Positions 8,751 through 19,788 of a stretch of DNA of 64,000 nucleotides are shown here, one piece after another. This DNA is from an uncultured Roseibium sp. (lineage in GTDB: Bacteria; Pseudomonadota; Alphaproteobacteria; Rhizobiales; Stappiaceae): positions 930,001 to 994,000 of the forward strand of contig NZ_CANLVF010000001.1 of NCBI RefSeq assembly GCF_947494555.1, written 5' to 3'. A program made the position numbers and the translations under genes. The first letter of the stretch is position 1. Each line of letters starts with the position of its first letter. The notes below the pieces were generated by a model, which was not told where the DNA came from, made no database searches, and was given only the letters and a program-made list of their open reading frames with translations.

Positions 8751-8766
8751 TGAGGTACGTACCTCA
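8751..8766. promoter_or_regulatory. Perfect 16-bp palindrome in pirin/PPOX divergent promoter
   Basis: TGAGGTACGTACCTCA is fully self-complementary and sits about 150 bases from each flanking start. It is bracketed by two copies of TATCGATG. The location and symmetry suggest an operator for a dimeric regulator, but no regulator gene is adjacent, so the assignment is tentative. Confidence 0.45.
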
Positions 8767-8912
8767 GGTAAGTTATCGATGAACGTGAGTGCGGCCAGGC
8801 AACGTTCAGTGCGATTGTTTGTGCTCAAAACCGAACCGGAAAATCAGCGACTGTCCGACGTGTTACACACACGCGAGGTATGATGTTTGAACCGTGTGGG
8901 AGGAACCGGGTT

Positions 8913-9563
8913 ATGCAGGAATTCAGACCCAAGCCGGAATTTACAATCAGCGATGAAACATCTCTGCGCGAACTGTTTCCGGCAACCCACGAGTTGGCGA
9001 AAAAGAAGTGTCAGGAGACGCTCGACAAGCATGCGCGAGACTTTATTGCCCGCTCGCCATTTCTGTGTCTTGGGACGCAAGACGCCGATGGAAAGGCGGA
9101 TGTCAGCCCGCGCGGTGATCCTGCCGGGTTCGTGAAAGTCGTTGACCGGGAAACGCTTGTTATTCCCGACCGCCCCGGAAACAATCGCCTCGACAGTCTG
9201 GTGAACATTCTCTCCAATCCTAGCGTCGGACTGTTGTTCTTGATCCCGGGGTTCGACGACACGTTGCGCGTCAACGGCAGGGCGTGTCTCATGATCGACC
9301 CCGACTTGCTCGAGATGTTGAGCATCAACGGGCGCGCTCCGAAAGTCGCCATTCTGGTGAAAGTGACGTCTGTCTTCATGCATTGCGCCAAAGCCTTCCG
9401 CCGTTCGCATCTTTGGGATCCGGACAGGTTTGTGGATCGCGGCGAAATGCCGTCGCTGATGAAAATTATCCTGGATCAGACTGAAGGCGCTCCGCAGGAC
9501 GATACGCAGATGAGCGCGCTGGAGCAAAAGCTCGAGGAAGAATACAAAAAGACGCTTTATTAG
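8913..9563 (+). CDS. Pyridoxamine 5'-phosphate oxidase-family FMN-binding protein
   Basis: The 216-residue protein belongs to the split-barrel PPOX group often annotated as MSMEG_1061-like. Diagnostic stretches are SPFLCLGTQDADGKADVSPRG, RPGNNRLDSLVNILSNPSVGLLF and FDDTLRVNGRA. They cover the FMN phosphate and ring contacts of this fold. The reaction is unknown; relatives reduce F420- or flavin-linked substrates. ATG 8913 follows GGGAGG and starts just before the conserved region; ATG 8880 or 8883 is possible. Confidence 0.85.
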   Translation: MQEFRPKPEFTISDETSLRELFPATHELAKKKCQETLDKHARDFIARSPFLCLGTQDADGKADVSPRGDPAGFVKVVDRETLVIPDRPGNNRLDSLVNILSNPSVGLLFLIPGFDDTLRVNGRACLMIDPDLLEMLSINGRAPKVAILVKVTSVFMHCAKAFRRSHLWDPDRFVDRGEMPSLMKIILDQTEGAPQDDTQMSALEQKLEEEYKKTLY

Positions 9564-9576
9564 CACGCGTTCGGGT

Positions 9577-9810
9577 TCACTCCTGAACCTTGAGCGGGAT
9601 CTGGACAGCCTTCGCATTGAAATCAAATGTGAGCGCGTGGCAGCTGAAGAAAAGAGCCGGTTCTGAGGCGGTCAACTTGACCAACGTGCCATGCATTGCG
9701 CTCGGTTTGGCGATGCGCGCAGCGAATTCATTGGTGACATCGTACCGGCAGCAGACGATGGATCTTGCATCTTGCAGCGGTCTGGCCCACATGCGAGGCT
9801 GCCTTGCCAA
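9577..9810 (-). CDS. Possible small hypothetical protein
   Basis: A 77-codon frame occupies most of the gap between the PPOX gene and the ABC operon. Its composition looks protein-like (for example TNEFAARIAKPSAMHGTLVKL), but no family is recognised. A plus-strand frame overlaps it, and no convincing ribosome site was seen. The gap may simply be the ABC operon promoter. Confidence 0.3.
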   Translation of the reverse strand: MARQPRMWARPLQDARSIVCCRYDVTNEFAARIAKPSAMHGTLVKLTASEPALFFSCHALTFDFNAKAVQIPLKVQE

Positions 9811-9856
9811 TTTGGCCGTCTGGTCAAATGCGTATCAATGAACCGGTTGGAACTTC

Positions 9857-10780
9857 ATGGCTCCGATATTGTCCGTTCGTGACCTGGAAAAAACCTACGA
9901 CGGTGGTTTTCAGGCACTGAAATCTGTTTCCCTCGATATAGAGGAAGGAGAAGTCTTTGCACTTCTTGGTCCAAACGGTGCCGGCAAGACGACATTGATC
10001 AGCACAATCTGCGGCCTTGTGCGCCCCACATCCGGTTCAATCCATGTCGGCGGCCACGACGCAATGAAAGAGTTCCGTTCCGCCCGCCGTCTTATAGGGC
10101 TGGTGCCGCAGGAAATGCCTACCGCGCCATTCGAGATTGTTGGCGATACCGTCACATTCAGCCGGGGCCTCTTCGGCCTGCCGCCGGACCGGCCGTTGAT
10201 CGATGGCATCTTGAAAGATCTCACGCTTTGGGAAAAGCGCAATAACCCGATCATGGCGCTTTCGGGCGGCATGAAACGCAGGCTGCTGGTTGCCAAGGCG
10301 CTTTCCCATGAACCCAAGATCCTGTTCCTGGATGAGCCGACTGCAGGGGTCGACGTCGAATTGCGGCATGATATGTGGCGCATCGTGAGTGAATTGAAGG
10401 AACGCGGTGTCACGATCATTCTGACAACGCACTACATCGAAGAAGCCGAGGAGATGGCCGACAGGGTCGGGGTCATCAACAAGGGTGAAATTATCCTGGT
10501 TGAGGAAAAGGAAGAGCTGATGCGAAAGCTCGGCCGCAAGCTCCTGACCCTCAATTTGACAGAGCCTCTCGGCGCGGTCCCAGACAGCCTCTCTCGTTAT
10601 GATCTGGAACTCGCCGAAGAAGGGATGCGTCTCATTTATACCTACGACACGCACGCCGAACGCACCGGCATCACCGCATTGCTGACCGACCTTGCGGATG
10701 CGGGGGTGCGGTTCCAGGATCTTCAGACCGACCAGTCTTCGCTTGAAGACATTTTCGTCGGTCTTGTGAAGGAGGGGTGA
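9857..10780 (+). CDS. ABC transporter ATP-binding protein (ABC-2 type)
   Basis: The 307-residue ATPase has Walker [10 protein letters not shown] (about residues 38-46), a signature [15 protein letters not shown], Walker [13 protein letters not shown] and the switch His in [16 protein letters not shown]. The roughly 80 residues after the ATPase core are a DrrA/NodI-type C-terminal extension. It pairs with the ABC-2 permease 518 bases downstream to form an exporter, possibly of a drug, lipid or polysaccharide. A GNAT acetyltransferase gene lies between the two subunits, 6 bases after this stop, so all three are probably co-transcribed. Confidence 0.92.
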   Translation: MAPILSVRDLEKTYDGGFQALKSVSLDIEEGEVFALLGPNGAGKTTLISTICGLVRPTSGSIHVGGHDAMKEFRSARRLIGLVPQEMPTAPFEIVGDTVTFSRGLFGLPPDRPLIDGILKDLTLWEKRNNPIMALSGGMKRRLLVAKALSHEPKILFLDEPTAGVDVELRHDMWRIVSELKERGVTIILTTHYIEEAEEMADRVGVINKGEIILVEEKEELMRKLGRKLLTLNLTEPLGAVPDSLSRYDLELAEEGMRLIYTYDTHAERTGITALLTDLADAGVRFQDLQTDQSSLEDIFVGLVKEG

Positions 10781-10786
10781 GTTTCC

Positions 10787-11254
10787 ATGACTTCCGACAT
10801 TAGCATCCGTGCAGCCAGACTGAACGACAGGGAAACGCTTACGGAACTCTGCATGCGGTCAAAACGGTCCAACGGTTATGATGAAGCGTTTATGGCGCTA
10901 TGTACCGAAGAGCTGCGTGTTCAGGACCTATGGATTTCCGAAGATGACTTCTGGATCGCCGAGGCACCGGACGGTCGGGTTGTCGGATGTATCAGACTGT
11001 CGAGTGACAGCTGTATCGGCGAACTTGAAACGTGTTTCGTTGACCCGGACTGGAAAGGCAAAGGCGTCGGCAAGCGCCTGTTCGAAGCACTCCGCGAGAA
11101 GGCCAAGTCGATTGGTCTGGAGCTTATCGGCCTGGACGCCGATCCGTTCGCCGAACCCTTTTACGCACGTATGGGGTTTCGCACGATCGGCCGCTCGCCC
11201 TCAGGCTCGATACCCGGCAGGACTTTGCCGCGTATGGAATTGAATCTAACGTGA
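10787..11254 (+). CDS. GNAT family N-acetyltransferase
   Basis: The 155-residue protein is a single GNAT domain: ISIRAARLNDRETLTELC, the acetyl-CoA motif CFVDPDWKGKGVGKRLFEALREKAK, and a C-terminal EPFYARMGFRTIGRSPSGSI characteristic of PhnO/YhbS-like enzymes. It starts 6 bases after the ATP-binding gene and is followed 44 bases later by the permease, so it is an insert in an ABC-2 operon. It might modify the exported compound, but that is only inference from position. Confidence 0.9.
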   Translation: MTSDISIRAARLNDRETLTELCMRSKRSNGYDEAFMALCTEELRVQDLWISEDDFWIAEAPDGRVVGCIRLSSDSCIGELETCFVDPDWKGKGVGKRLFEALREKAKSIGLELIGLDADPFAEPFYARMGFRTIGRSPSGSIPGRTLPRMELNLT

Positions 11255-11298
11255 GCGCAAGACACGCTCGGCAGAAACTTTGGCAAACGGGTGACTGA

Positions 11299-12060
11299 AT
11301 GAATTTTGGAGCTGTTAGATCCATTTATCTGGCAGAAATGGCACGAACGAAACGCACGCTGATGCAGAGTGTTGTGTCGCCTGTGATTTCGACGGTGCTC
11401 TATTTTGTGGTGTTCGGTGCCGCGATCGGCTCCCGAATCTCAGAGGTGGACGGCGTTAGCTACGGCGCATTTCTCGTTCCGGGCCTGATTATGCTCTCGC
11501 TTATGACACAGAGCCTGTCGAACGCGGCCTTCGGGATTTATTTTCCGCGTTTTACCGGAACCATTTTCGAGGTGCTGTCGGCACCGGTCTCCTACCTTGA
11601 AATTACCGTTGCCTATGTAGGGGCTGCCGCAAGCAAATCGATCATCGTCGGGTTGATCATTCTGCTTACGGCCAATTTCTTTGTTGACCTCGAAATCCGG
11701 CACCCCGTCTGGATGGTGACCTTTTTTGTCCTGACAGCGGTGACCTTCGCGTTGCTTGGGTTCATCATCGGCATCTGGGCGGACAATTTCGAGAAGCTGC
11801 AATTCGTGCCGCTTCTGATCGTTACGCCGCTCGCCTTTCTCGGCGGCAGCTTTTACTCCATCAAGATGCTACCTGAATTCTGGCAGACGGTGACACTGGT
11901 GAACCCGGTCGTTTATTTGATTTCCGGCTTCCGATGGAGTTTTTACGGTCAGGCGGATGTAAGCCTGGGGCTGTCGCTTGCCGCAACGAGCTTGTTCCTG
12001 ATCGGCTCGCTGGCGATCGTGCATTGGATCTTCAAGACCGGATACCGTTTGAAGGCGTAA
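11299..12060 (+). CDS. ABC-2 type permease
   Basis: The 253-residue membrane protein has six hydrophobic segments and the ABC2_membrane layout: [40 protein letters not shown] and the final [17 protein letters not shown]. It has the GxxL/PG-type segment typical of NodJ/DrrB exporters. Together with the ATPase at 9857 it forms an inner-membrane exporter of unknown substrate. Confidence 0.92.
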   Translation: MNFGAVRSIYLAEMARTKRTLMQSVVSPVISTVLYFVVFGAAIGSRISEVDGVSYGAFLVPGLIMLSLMTQSLSNAAFGIYFPRFTGTIFEVLSAPVSYLEITVAYVGAAASKSIIVGLIILLTANFFVDLEIRHPVWMVTFFVLTAVTFALLGFIIGIWADNFEKLQFVPLLIVTPLAFLGGSFYSIKMLPEFWQTVTLVNPVVYLISGFRWSFYGQADVSLGLSLAATSLFLIGSLAIVHWIFKTGYRLKA

Positions 12061-12090
12061 GGCCGTCTATGTGAAAGCGTGAGAGTGTTT

Positions 12091-12987
12091 ATGTCACCAA
12101 GGTCATTTCTCAAGACGGTTTCCGCGCTTTGCCTCGCGCTCGTCCTGGCTGCCTGTCAAACCGCGCAAACCCAAGCCCCGGCGACACCAGCTGCATCTTC
12201 AGCCGCGGCTGCACCCGTACAAAGCGCGTCGCTGCCGGTCATTGCCTATGCACCGGCAACCGCCGAGGAACGCGGGTTCTCAGCCCTTGTGATCAATGCA
12301 TCCAGCGGTGAACAGCTTTACGAAGTCGATGCGGATGCGGCGCGCTTTCCCGCTTCGCTTACAAAAATGATGACGCTTTACCTTCTGTTCGAAGCCGTTG
12401 CCGACGGGCGTTATTCCCTGTCGTCTCCCTTGACCGTTTCCGACAATGCGGCTTCGCAGCCGCCGGCAAAGATCGGACTCAAAGCCGGGACGACGATCAC
12501 GGTCGAGCAGGCAGCCAAGGCACTTGCGATCAGATCAGCCAATGACGTCGGCATGGCGGTCGCGGAAAACCTTGCGGGAAGCGAGGCTGCGTTTGCGCGC
12601 CAGATGACCCGTCAGGCGCGTGCGCTGGGCCTTTCCAGAACGCGCTTTGTCAACGCAACAGGTCTGCCTGATCCGAGCCAGGTGACAACTGCGAGGGACA
12701 TGGCAAAACTCGGACTCGCACTCAAACGGCGTTTTCCGCAATATGCCGGCTATTACCGTGCGAAGTCGTTTAACTACGGCGGCCGCACCTTCAAGGCAAC
12801 CAACAATCTCCTGGGCAAGGTTCCGGGTGTCGACGGCCTGAAAACAGGTTACATCCGCATGTCGGGATATAATCTGGTGGCCACGGCGCGGCGCGGTGGC
12901 AAGCAGCTGATTGTCGTCGTCATGGGGGGAAAGAGCGAAGCCGCGCGGGACCGGGAGGTAACGCGGCTCATCGAAGCCTACTCCTGA
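12091..12987 (+). CDS. D-alanyl-D-alanine carboxypeptidase, probable lipoprotein
   Basis: The 298-residue serine peptidase of the S11 (DacA/DacF) family trims the terminal D-Ala from peptidoglycan stem peptides in the periplasm. The catalytic motifs are SLTK (about residue 91), SAND-type SAN and KTG near residue 255. The N-terminus has a signal peptide with lipobox-like LAAC, so it is probably lipid-anchored rather than held by the usual C-terminal amphipathic helix; a Gln/Ala/Pro-rich linker follows. ATG 12091 was preferred to GTG 12079. It converges on the diguanylate cyclase gene. Confidence 0.9.
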   Translation: MSPRSFLKTVSALCLALVLAACQTAQTQAPATPAASSAAAAPVQSASLPVIAYAPATAEERGFSALVINASSGEQLYEVDADAARFPASLTKMMTLYLLFEAVADGRYSLSSPLTVSDNAASQPPAKIGLKAGTTITVEQAAKALAIRSANDVGMAVAENLAGSEAAFARQMTRQARALGLSRTRFVNATGLPDPSQVTTARDMAKLGLALKRRFPQYAGYYRAKSFNYGGRTFKATNNLLGKVPGVDGLKTGYIRMSGYNLVATARRGGKQLIVVVMGGKSEAARDREVTRLIEAYS

Positions 12988-13002
12988 GCCGGATTTTCCC
13001 CG

Positions 13003-14163
13003 TTACACGGCAACCGGCTTGAGCGACGGTGCAAACGTGACGCAGTTGCGACCATTGTTCTTTGACCGGTAAAGGCTCTCGTCAACAGCCTGTAGCAAGT
13101 CCTCCATCACCAACTCGGTTCCGTCGCCGTGATAGATGCCAGCCGAGGCGGTGATCCTGAAATTTGCCGGAGCAAAGTCGAACTGGATTTCAGAGATCCG
13201 CTGTCTGAGGCGATCCGCGACCTTGGCTGCGTTTTCCCTGGAGATGTCCGGCAGCAAAACTGCGAACTCTTCGCCGCCAAGCCGTGCGAAACAGTCGTCC
13301 TTGCGCAATTGCGCCTTTGTGGCGGCGACGACTTTCACAAGAGCCTGGTCGCCGGCCAGATGACCGAACTGATCGTTGACCTGCTTGAAGTGATCCAGAT
13401 CGAAATTGAGCAGGCCAAACGTTTTCTTGGAGGAAGCGTGCAGCATGTCCTCAAGGCGTGCCTGGAATTCCCTGCGGTTGTACGCCCCAGTCAAGGGATC
13501 CCGCATTGCAGCTTCCTTGTGACGCTGCGCTACTTGCTCGAACGAGAGCGCCGTTGAGAAGGCTCCGGTCAGGCTGACAAACAGCATGGCGCTCATCAGA
13601 TGCAGGTCCTGCATCATGTCGTTGATCATACCCGGGCCGGCGAATTCGTCGCCTGCGAGCCCGTGAAAGATGCGAAGTCCGCCAACGGCTGCAAGGAAAA
13701 AGAAGGCAAGGACGAGCCCGATGACCGAGATTAGTCCATGGAAGTTCTTGGACGTGTAGGCGACGATGGTCGCGACGCAGAGGAGCGTGAATATGACGTT
13801 GCCGCCGACATAGGCAAGCATTGGATCGGAAAGCACGTAGGCAAGGACGCCCACCAGCACATAAGAAGCGGCCGGAGCGAATACGTCGCTCAGTTTGTTC
13901 GGCAAGCGCGCGAGAACGCGGGCTGCATAAAGATGAAACCCAAATCCGAGCAACAGCAGCGTGTTCGGCAGAACGTAGGCAACAAAAGTCGGAAGCACAC
14001 GTTCGAAAGCAAAGCAGATCAGAGCGATCGCCAGTAGAGCATTTGCTGCTGCCCAACTGCGCCAATGGGCGTTCGGTGTCACACGAAGTGACATCGACTG
14101 AAAAGAAATGGCAAAAATCAGCAGCAAAAGCAGGTTTGCCGAAAAAAGCGTCAAAAGATCCAT
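13003..14163 (-). CDS. Membrane diguanylate cyclase (GGDEF)
   Basis: The 386-residue protein makes cyclic di-GMP from two GTP. Residues 1-200 hold about six transmembrane helices that form the sensor region. The C-terminal 160 residues are a GGDEF domain with DPLTGAYNRREF, DLDHFKQVNDQFGHLAGDQAL and an intact active site GGEEF. RKDD lies five residues before GGEEF, exactly where the RxxD inhibitory I-site should be, so product inhibition is likely. No EAL domain is present. Start MDLLTLF was chosen over the one 15 bases upstream. Confidence 0.93.
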   Translation of the reverse strand: MDLLTLFSANLLLLLIFAISFQSMSLRVTPNAHWRSWAAANALLAIALICFAFERVLPTFVAYVLPNTLLLLGFGFHLYAARVLARLPNKLSDVFAPAASYVLVGVLAYVLSDPMLAYVGGNVIFTLLCVATIVAYTSKNFHGLISVIGLVLAFFFLAAVGGLRIFHGLAGDEFAGPGMINDMMQDLHLMSAMLFVSLTGAFSTALSFEQVAQRHKEAAMRDPLTGAYNRREFQARLEDMLHASSKKTFGLLNFDLDHFKQVNDQFGHLAGDQALVKVVAATKAQLRKDDCFARLGGEEFAVLLPDISRENAAKVADRLRQRISEIQFDFAPANFRITASAGIYHGDGTELVMEDLLQAVDESLYRSKNNGRNCVTFAPSLKPVAV

Positions 14164-14873
14164 GTAGACGCACTCCACAAACTGATAGCCGAAACCGGCG
14201 GTACAGGAGAGCCTATGGTGAAACTGTTTTAGATGTTGTTAGTGCTGGTTAATAGATTTTCATCAAATTGTACGGGAGTGGAAAATCAAATAGAAATGTC
14301 CACTGAAAATAGCACTGACCCCCATAGGCACATGTGCGGATTAACATTTTCTAAAACTCGGCGAAGAATCTACGCGACTTTTATCTAATTTGGTCGAAAA
14401 ACTGTCTAAAGGCGAAAAAGAGGATTAGTTATCTTAGTCTGGAGATTAAATTATCCGAATAAATTCAGTAATTTATGAATCTTTGGCGTCTTATCAGAGT
14501 TGCTTCGAATTTTGCCGGAGAGGTAGTGAAAAAACTCGGCAAACACGTAGAACGGGCATGACGATACACGACTTTCAGCGCCTCTGCCGCAACACCGGCC
14601 GGAATTACCGACGAGAATACGGGCGCTGACAGGCCAACCTGAACCTGGCCCGTTGCGAATGAAGAAAAACGCCTTGGCCGCTTCTCAAGTTCTATTTTGG
14701 CTGAATTTACTTTGATATTCGAGGCATATTGCCCGACTGAAGCCAATTTGCTTTAAACGAGTTGGGCTTGATTTTTCGCGCTATGGCTGTTTGCCTGTGC
14801 GAATGCGCGGGGTTGCGAAATCGTGGGGAGGGACGATCGGCCGATTGCCCCGTTCAGGTTTCTTGGTGGGGCA
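14164..14873. other. Long intergenic region before the Sel1 gene
   Basis: This 710-base stretch is AT-rich around 14220-14470. A 93-codon TTG-start frame at 14465-14746 on the minus strand has no ribosome site or recognisable domain and is not called. The region probably holds the divergent promoters of the cyclase and the Sel1-repeat gene. Confidence 0.5.
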
Positions 14874-17800
14874 ATGAAGTTAGTCTGGTGTCTTTTTTTA
14901 AGTCTTTTCCTTTTCACCACTCAAAGCGATGCGGCCGGCAAATCGGGTGAAACCGGGCGGGATCATTCCTGGCGGGAGGAGCGCGAAGGGCAGGGCGTTT
15001 CGGGCTATCAGGGAACAGGATCCGCCCATTTTGGCGGTTTGCCAGATGCCCAGGAACTGGAGCAACTTCTTGCAAGGGAAGCGGCGCAAGATCCGGAAGA
15101 CCTTTTCCGCTTGGGGCTCGCCTATGAAAACAGCGAGCTTTGGGAGGCGGACTACAAGAAGGCCTTTTCCTATTTTCAAAAGTCTGAAGCGCTGGGCTTT
15201 CCCTGGGCGAAGTCGCAGGTGGGTTATTATTACGAAACAGGTCTCGCAGGCCCTCAGGATTACAAAAAGGCAGTTAGACTTTATCAGGAAGGTGCAGATT
15301 TCGGTGACAGCTGGAGCGGGCTGCGCCTCGGGTATCTTTATCTGGAAGGCGAAGGCATCCGCCAGCACGACGGGCAGGCCTTTTTCTGGATCCAGTGGGC
15401 AAGCCGCGGCGGTGTCCCTGAAGCAACATCCGCACTTGGATGGCTTCATGAAAACGGACGTGGCACGGCGAAAGATCTCACTGAGGCAGCGCGTCTTTAC
15501 CGCCGCGCCGGTGAAGCAGGCAACATGAACGCCTGGGTCAATCTCGGGCTGATGCATGAAACCGGTGTTTTCGGAACCCCTGACTACGAGCAGGCAACGG
15601 CGCTTTATCGAAAAGCCTCTGATGCTGGTTTCAGCCGGGGGAAACACAATCTCGGGATAATGTACTATTGGGGACAAGGTGTAGCGCAGGACCAGGAACA
15701 CGCTGTTTCACTGTTTAGAAGCGCCGTCGAACTTGGGTATCCCTACGCACACGTTTCTCTTGGTCTTGCCTATGAGCAAGGTTCCGGCATTGCGCAGGAT
15801 TACGCCAAGGCCGCTGCCGAGTACCAAAAAGCGATAGACGCGGAAGGGTACGCCCGCGCAAAAGCCTACCTTGGCTGGCTTTATCAGGAAGGTCTCGGGG
15901 TCGACCGGGACGTGAAGAAATCTCAAGCGCTGTTTGAAGATGCCGCGGCCGAGGGGCAGCCCTTTGCGTTGACGGAGCTCGGATATTCTCTCGTCTTCGG
16001 ATCGGGTGGCATAACGCAGGATGTTCATCGCGGGCGGCGACTATTGGAGCAAGCTGCTGCCGAAGACTATCTGGCCTCTATCCTTGTTCTGGCAGACATG
16101 TACGAAAACGGCACAGGGGTCGCCCGGGACAGCGCGGCCGCATTTCACTTCTACAAACAAGCCGCTGACCTTGGTGATCCGGAGGCATTGGTGTCACTCG
16201 GAGATCACTACCTGGACGGTGATCAGGTCGAGCGAGATTTTGACAAAGCGCTTGAGCTCTACAATCAGTCTCTAGACGCCGGAAACAAGAATGCCCTGCT
16301 TGATCTGGGATATTTGCATACGGAAACCGACTGGGACGGACACGACTTCCAGAAGGCAATGGAGCATTTCCGCAGAGCTGATGAAGCCGGTGTGGAGAAT
16401 GCGGCAACATTTTTGGGGATCGCACACTTTCATGGAGAGTGGGCTCCGGAAAACGACCAACTCGCACGTGCCTATTTCAAGCGTGCGGCAGAAAACGGTT
16501 TCTACCTTGCCGCAAAATATCTCGGGTACATGGAAGAAGAGGGGTTGGGCGGTCTGACCGAGAAATATGAAGCGGTCCGTCACTATGAACTCGCCGCCGA
16601 AGGCGACGAACTCTTTGCAGCACAGCGCCTTGTGACTGCCTTTGGTGACGATGGCTGGATGACGCCGAACCCGAAGAAAGCGCTACGCTGGACGATCCGC
16701 GCCGGAGAACTGGGCGATCCGGAGGCGGCCTTTGAAGCGGCGGAAGCACTCTACGGCGATCCGTCACAGAAGAATTTGGAAAAAGCCTCAAATCTTTACC
16801 GGGTCGCGGCCGATGACGGTAATCTTGAGGCATCGGTCAAATGGGCGCGCCTGCAGATATTGGGTGAAGTCGAAGGAGCTGACTATTTTGCAGCGATCAA
16901 GGAACTGAAGTCAGTCGCAGAAGCGGCGCCGCTGTCGGCTATCGGACCCTTGTCGCAATTGATCAGGAACACAGACGAGGAACCCGCCACTCCGCGAGCG
17001 GACGCAGAGCGGGAGCTGTTTCTTGGAATAGCTTATGCCAATGGAATCATTTTCCCGCAGGATGCGGAAAAGGCAGAAACACATTTGCGGCGGAGCTTGT
17101 TGAGCTGGGACTTCAGTTCCTCTTCAGGCCAGTTCGCGCTGGCAGTTCTCCTGTTTCAATCTGTTGATCGCGACAGCGAATTTGACCGAGAAATCGTTGA
17201 ACTACTGAAGAGAGCCGCCAATCGTGGGCATGCCAATGCGCAATTAATCCTCGGCCAGTTTTACGGAAAGGACCTGGGAGACTGGAGCAACTTGGTCGAG
17301 AAAAACAATTCCATTGCCTTGAATTGGCTGCGACTAGCAGCGGAACATAATAATCACGCGCGCTATGCCCTGGCCCTGGGAATTGCTGCAGGCTGGGACG
17401 AGAATGTCGACACTTCAAGCGGTTACGGAATGCTGGAAGATCTCGCGATAACGGGACACTCCTTGTCTGCCCTGCAGCTTGGAAAATTTTACGCGGACAA
17501 ATCCAATGGGGTCGATTATCGGCCTGATCTCGCCGCCCATTGGTATCGAAAGGCGGCGCGTTTCGGTGACAGCACATCCATGTTTGAGCTCGGCAAATTG
17601 AATGACAAAGGTGAAGTAGAAGGACACTCCCAAGCGATTGCGTTCAAGCACTATCTTGCAGCTGCCGAGGCCGGGCACCCAGAAGCAACGAGAATTGTCG
17701 GGGAGCGATACCAACAAGGGAAAGGCGTTGGTAAGAACCTGATCCTTGCTGAAACCTGGCTTCAGAAGTCGGTCGATTTGGATATGTACGGTGCAGACCT

Positions 17801-18587
17801 CGAGCTCGCGTCTCTTCATGTGGCCGGGGATGAGTTTTCTATCGAAAAGAGACGACAGGCCGTAAATACGCTCCAAAGCTATGTTGATCGGGGTGATCCA
17901 CGGGCAATGCTTGCGCTCGGCAGAGCCTATATCACAGGTGCGGGTGTTGAAAAAAATCCTGGAACAGGCTTACGGCTGTTTCAAGATGCAAACAATCTTG
18001 TGCCCGGTTTGGCCCGTATTCAGATCGCAGAGTACCATTTTTGGGGGGCTGGCGGGGTTGTCAACTACGAACTGGCGTTTGATGGGTTTTCGAAATCTGC
18101 CAAGCTTTCAAACCCCGACGCCCAGTATTGGTTGGGTTGGATGTACCAAAATGGTCTTGGAACTGAACGCAACCCGGAAGAAGCTGCGCGACTGTATCGA
18201 ATCGCTATCGAACATGGCGAACACCGCGCCAAGGTTGCTCTAGGCGTTCTTTACTTCGAAGGGCATGGCGTAAGAAAGGACGAAAGAATGGCAGCTGAAT
18301 ATTTTCAAGAAACAAGTGAGCGCGGAATGGAGAGCGGCCGCGCTAACCTAGGCTGGTTGATGGTGAATGGGTTTGGCGTGCCAAAGAATGTCAAAGAGGG
18401 CTTTGCATTGATTGAGCAGGCAGCTTCAAGGGAAGATTCGTATGGTGCTTACTACCTGGCCCAACTTTTAGAAAAAGGTCAGGATCTGAAGCCTAAGCAA
18501 GTTAGTGCAATCAACCTCTACAAAATTGCGGCCAGGCACGGGATTGCCGGCGCGATGCAGGCTCTAGAGCGTCTAGAACACAAATAA
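14874..18587 (+). CDS. Giant secreted Sel1-repeat protein
   Basis: The product has about 1237 residues. It opens with a signal peptide (MKLVWCLFLSLFLFTTQSDA) and then consists almost wholly of Sel1-like repeats of about 36 residues, roughly 30 copies by eye, each close to A..LG..Y..G.GV..D...A..YY..AA..G. Such solenoids are protein-protein scaffolds in the periplasm; relatives take part in exopolysaccharide control, cell-envelope stress or signalling. No catalytic domain is visible. The start follows a weak GGTGGGG site and was chosen because it begins the signal peptide. The gene is monocistronic and converges on ilvC. Confidence 0.92.
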   Translation: MKLVWCLFLSLFLFTTQSDAAGKSGETGRDHSWREEREGQGVSGYQGTGSAHFGGLPDAQELEQLLAREAAQDPEDLFRLGLAYENSELWEADYKKAFSYFQKSEALGFPWAKSQVGYYYETGLAGPQDYKKAVRLYQEGADFGDSWSGLRLGYLYLEGEGIRQHDGQAFFWIQWASRGGVPEATSALGWLHENGRGTAKDLTEAARLYRRAGEAGNMNAWVNLGLMHETGVFGTPDYEQATALYRKASDAGFSRGKHNLGIMYYWGQGVAQDQEHAVSLFRSAVELGYPYAHVSLGLAYEQGSGIAQDYAKAAAEYQKAIDAEGYARAKAYLGWLYQEGLGVDRDVKKSQALFEDAAAEGQPFALTELGYSLVFGSGGITQDVHRGRRLLEQAAAEDYLASILVLADMYENGTGVARDSAAAFHFYKQAADLGDPEALVSLGDHYLDGDQVERDFDKALELYNQSLDAGNKNALLDLGYLHTETDWDGHDFQKAMEHFRRADEAGVENAATFLGIAHFHGEWAPENDQLARAYFKRAAENGFYLAAKYLGYMEEEGLGGLTEKYEAVRHYELAAEGDELFAAQRLVTAFGDDGWMTPNPKKALRWTIRAGELGDPEAAFEAAEALYGDPSQKNLEKASNLYRVAADDGNLEASVKWARLQILGEVEGADYFAAIKELKSVAEAAPLSAIGPLSQLIRNTDEEPATPRADAERELFLGIAYANGIIFPQDAEKAETHLRRSLLSWDFSSSSGQFALAVLLFQSVDRDSEFDREIVELLKRAANRGHANAQLILGQFYGKDLGDWSNLVEKNNSIALNWLRLAAEHNNHARYALALGIAAGWDENVDTSSGYGMLEDLAITGHSLSALQLGKFYADKSNGVDYRPDLAAHWYRKAARFGDSTSMFELGKLNDKGEVEGHSQAIAFKHYLAAAEAGHPEATRIVGERYQQGKGVGKNLILAETWLQKSVDLDMYGADLELASLHVAGDEFSIEKRRQAVNTLQSYVDRGDPRAMLALGRAYITGAGVEKNPGTGLRLFQDANNLVPGLARIQIAEYHFWGAGGVVNYELAFDGFSKSAKLSNPDAQYWLGWMYQNGLGTERNPEEAARLYRIAIEHGEHRAKVALGVLYFEGHGVRKDERMAAEYFQETSERGMESGRANLGWLMVNGFGVPKNVKEGFALIEQAASREDSYGAYYLAQLLEKGQDLKPKQVSAINLYKIAARHGIAGAMQALERLEHK

Positions 18588-18607
18588 CAATGCGCGCCCT
18601 CTGCCAA

Positions 18608-18639
18608 AGAAAAAGCCGAGCGTCGCTGCCCGGCCTTTT
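18608..18639 (-). terminator. Terminator downstream of ilvC
   Basis: On the minus strand GCCGGGC and GCTCGGC arms with a six-base loop precede a run of five T. It separates the convergent ilvC and Sel1-repeat genes; a T-rich plus-strand flank means it may also work for the latter. Confidence 0.75.
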
Positions 18640-18662
18640 CGTATCAGTAAAGCAGGTCCGGC

Positions 18663-19751
<1,089 letters not shown>

Positions 19752-19788
19752 TTATTGAACTGTTCCCTTGCGGAGTGGCTCCGGAGCC

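Noticed and set aside
14465..14746. 93-codon minus-strand frame before the Sel1 gene
   Set aside because: TTG start without a ribosome site and no family match; could not be separated from chance.
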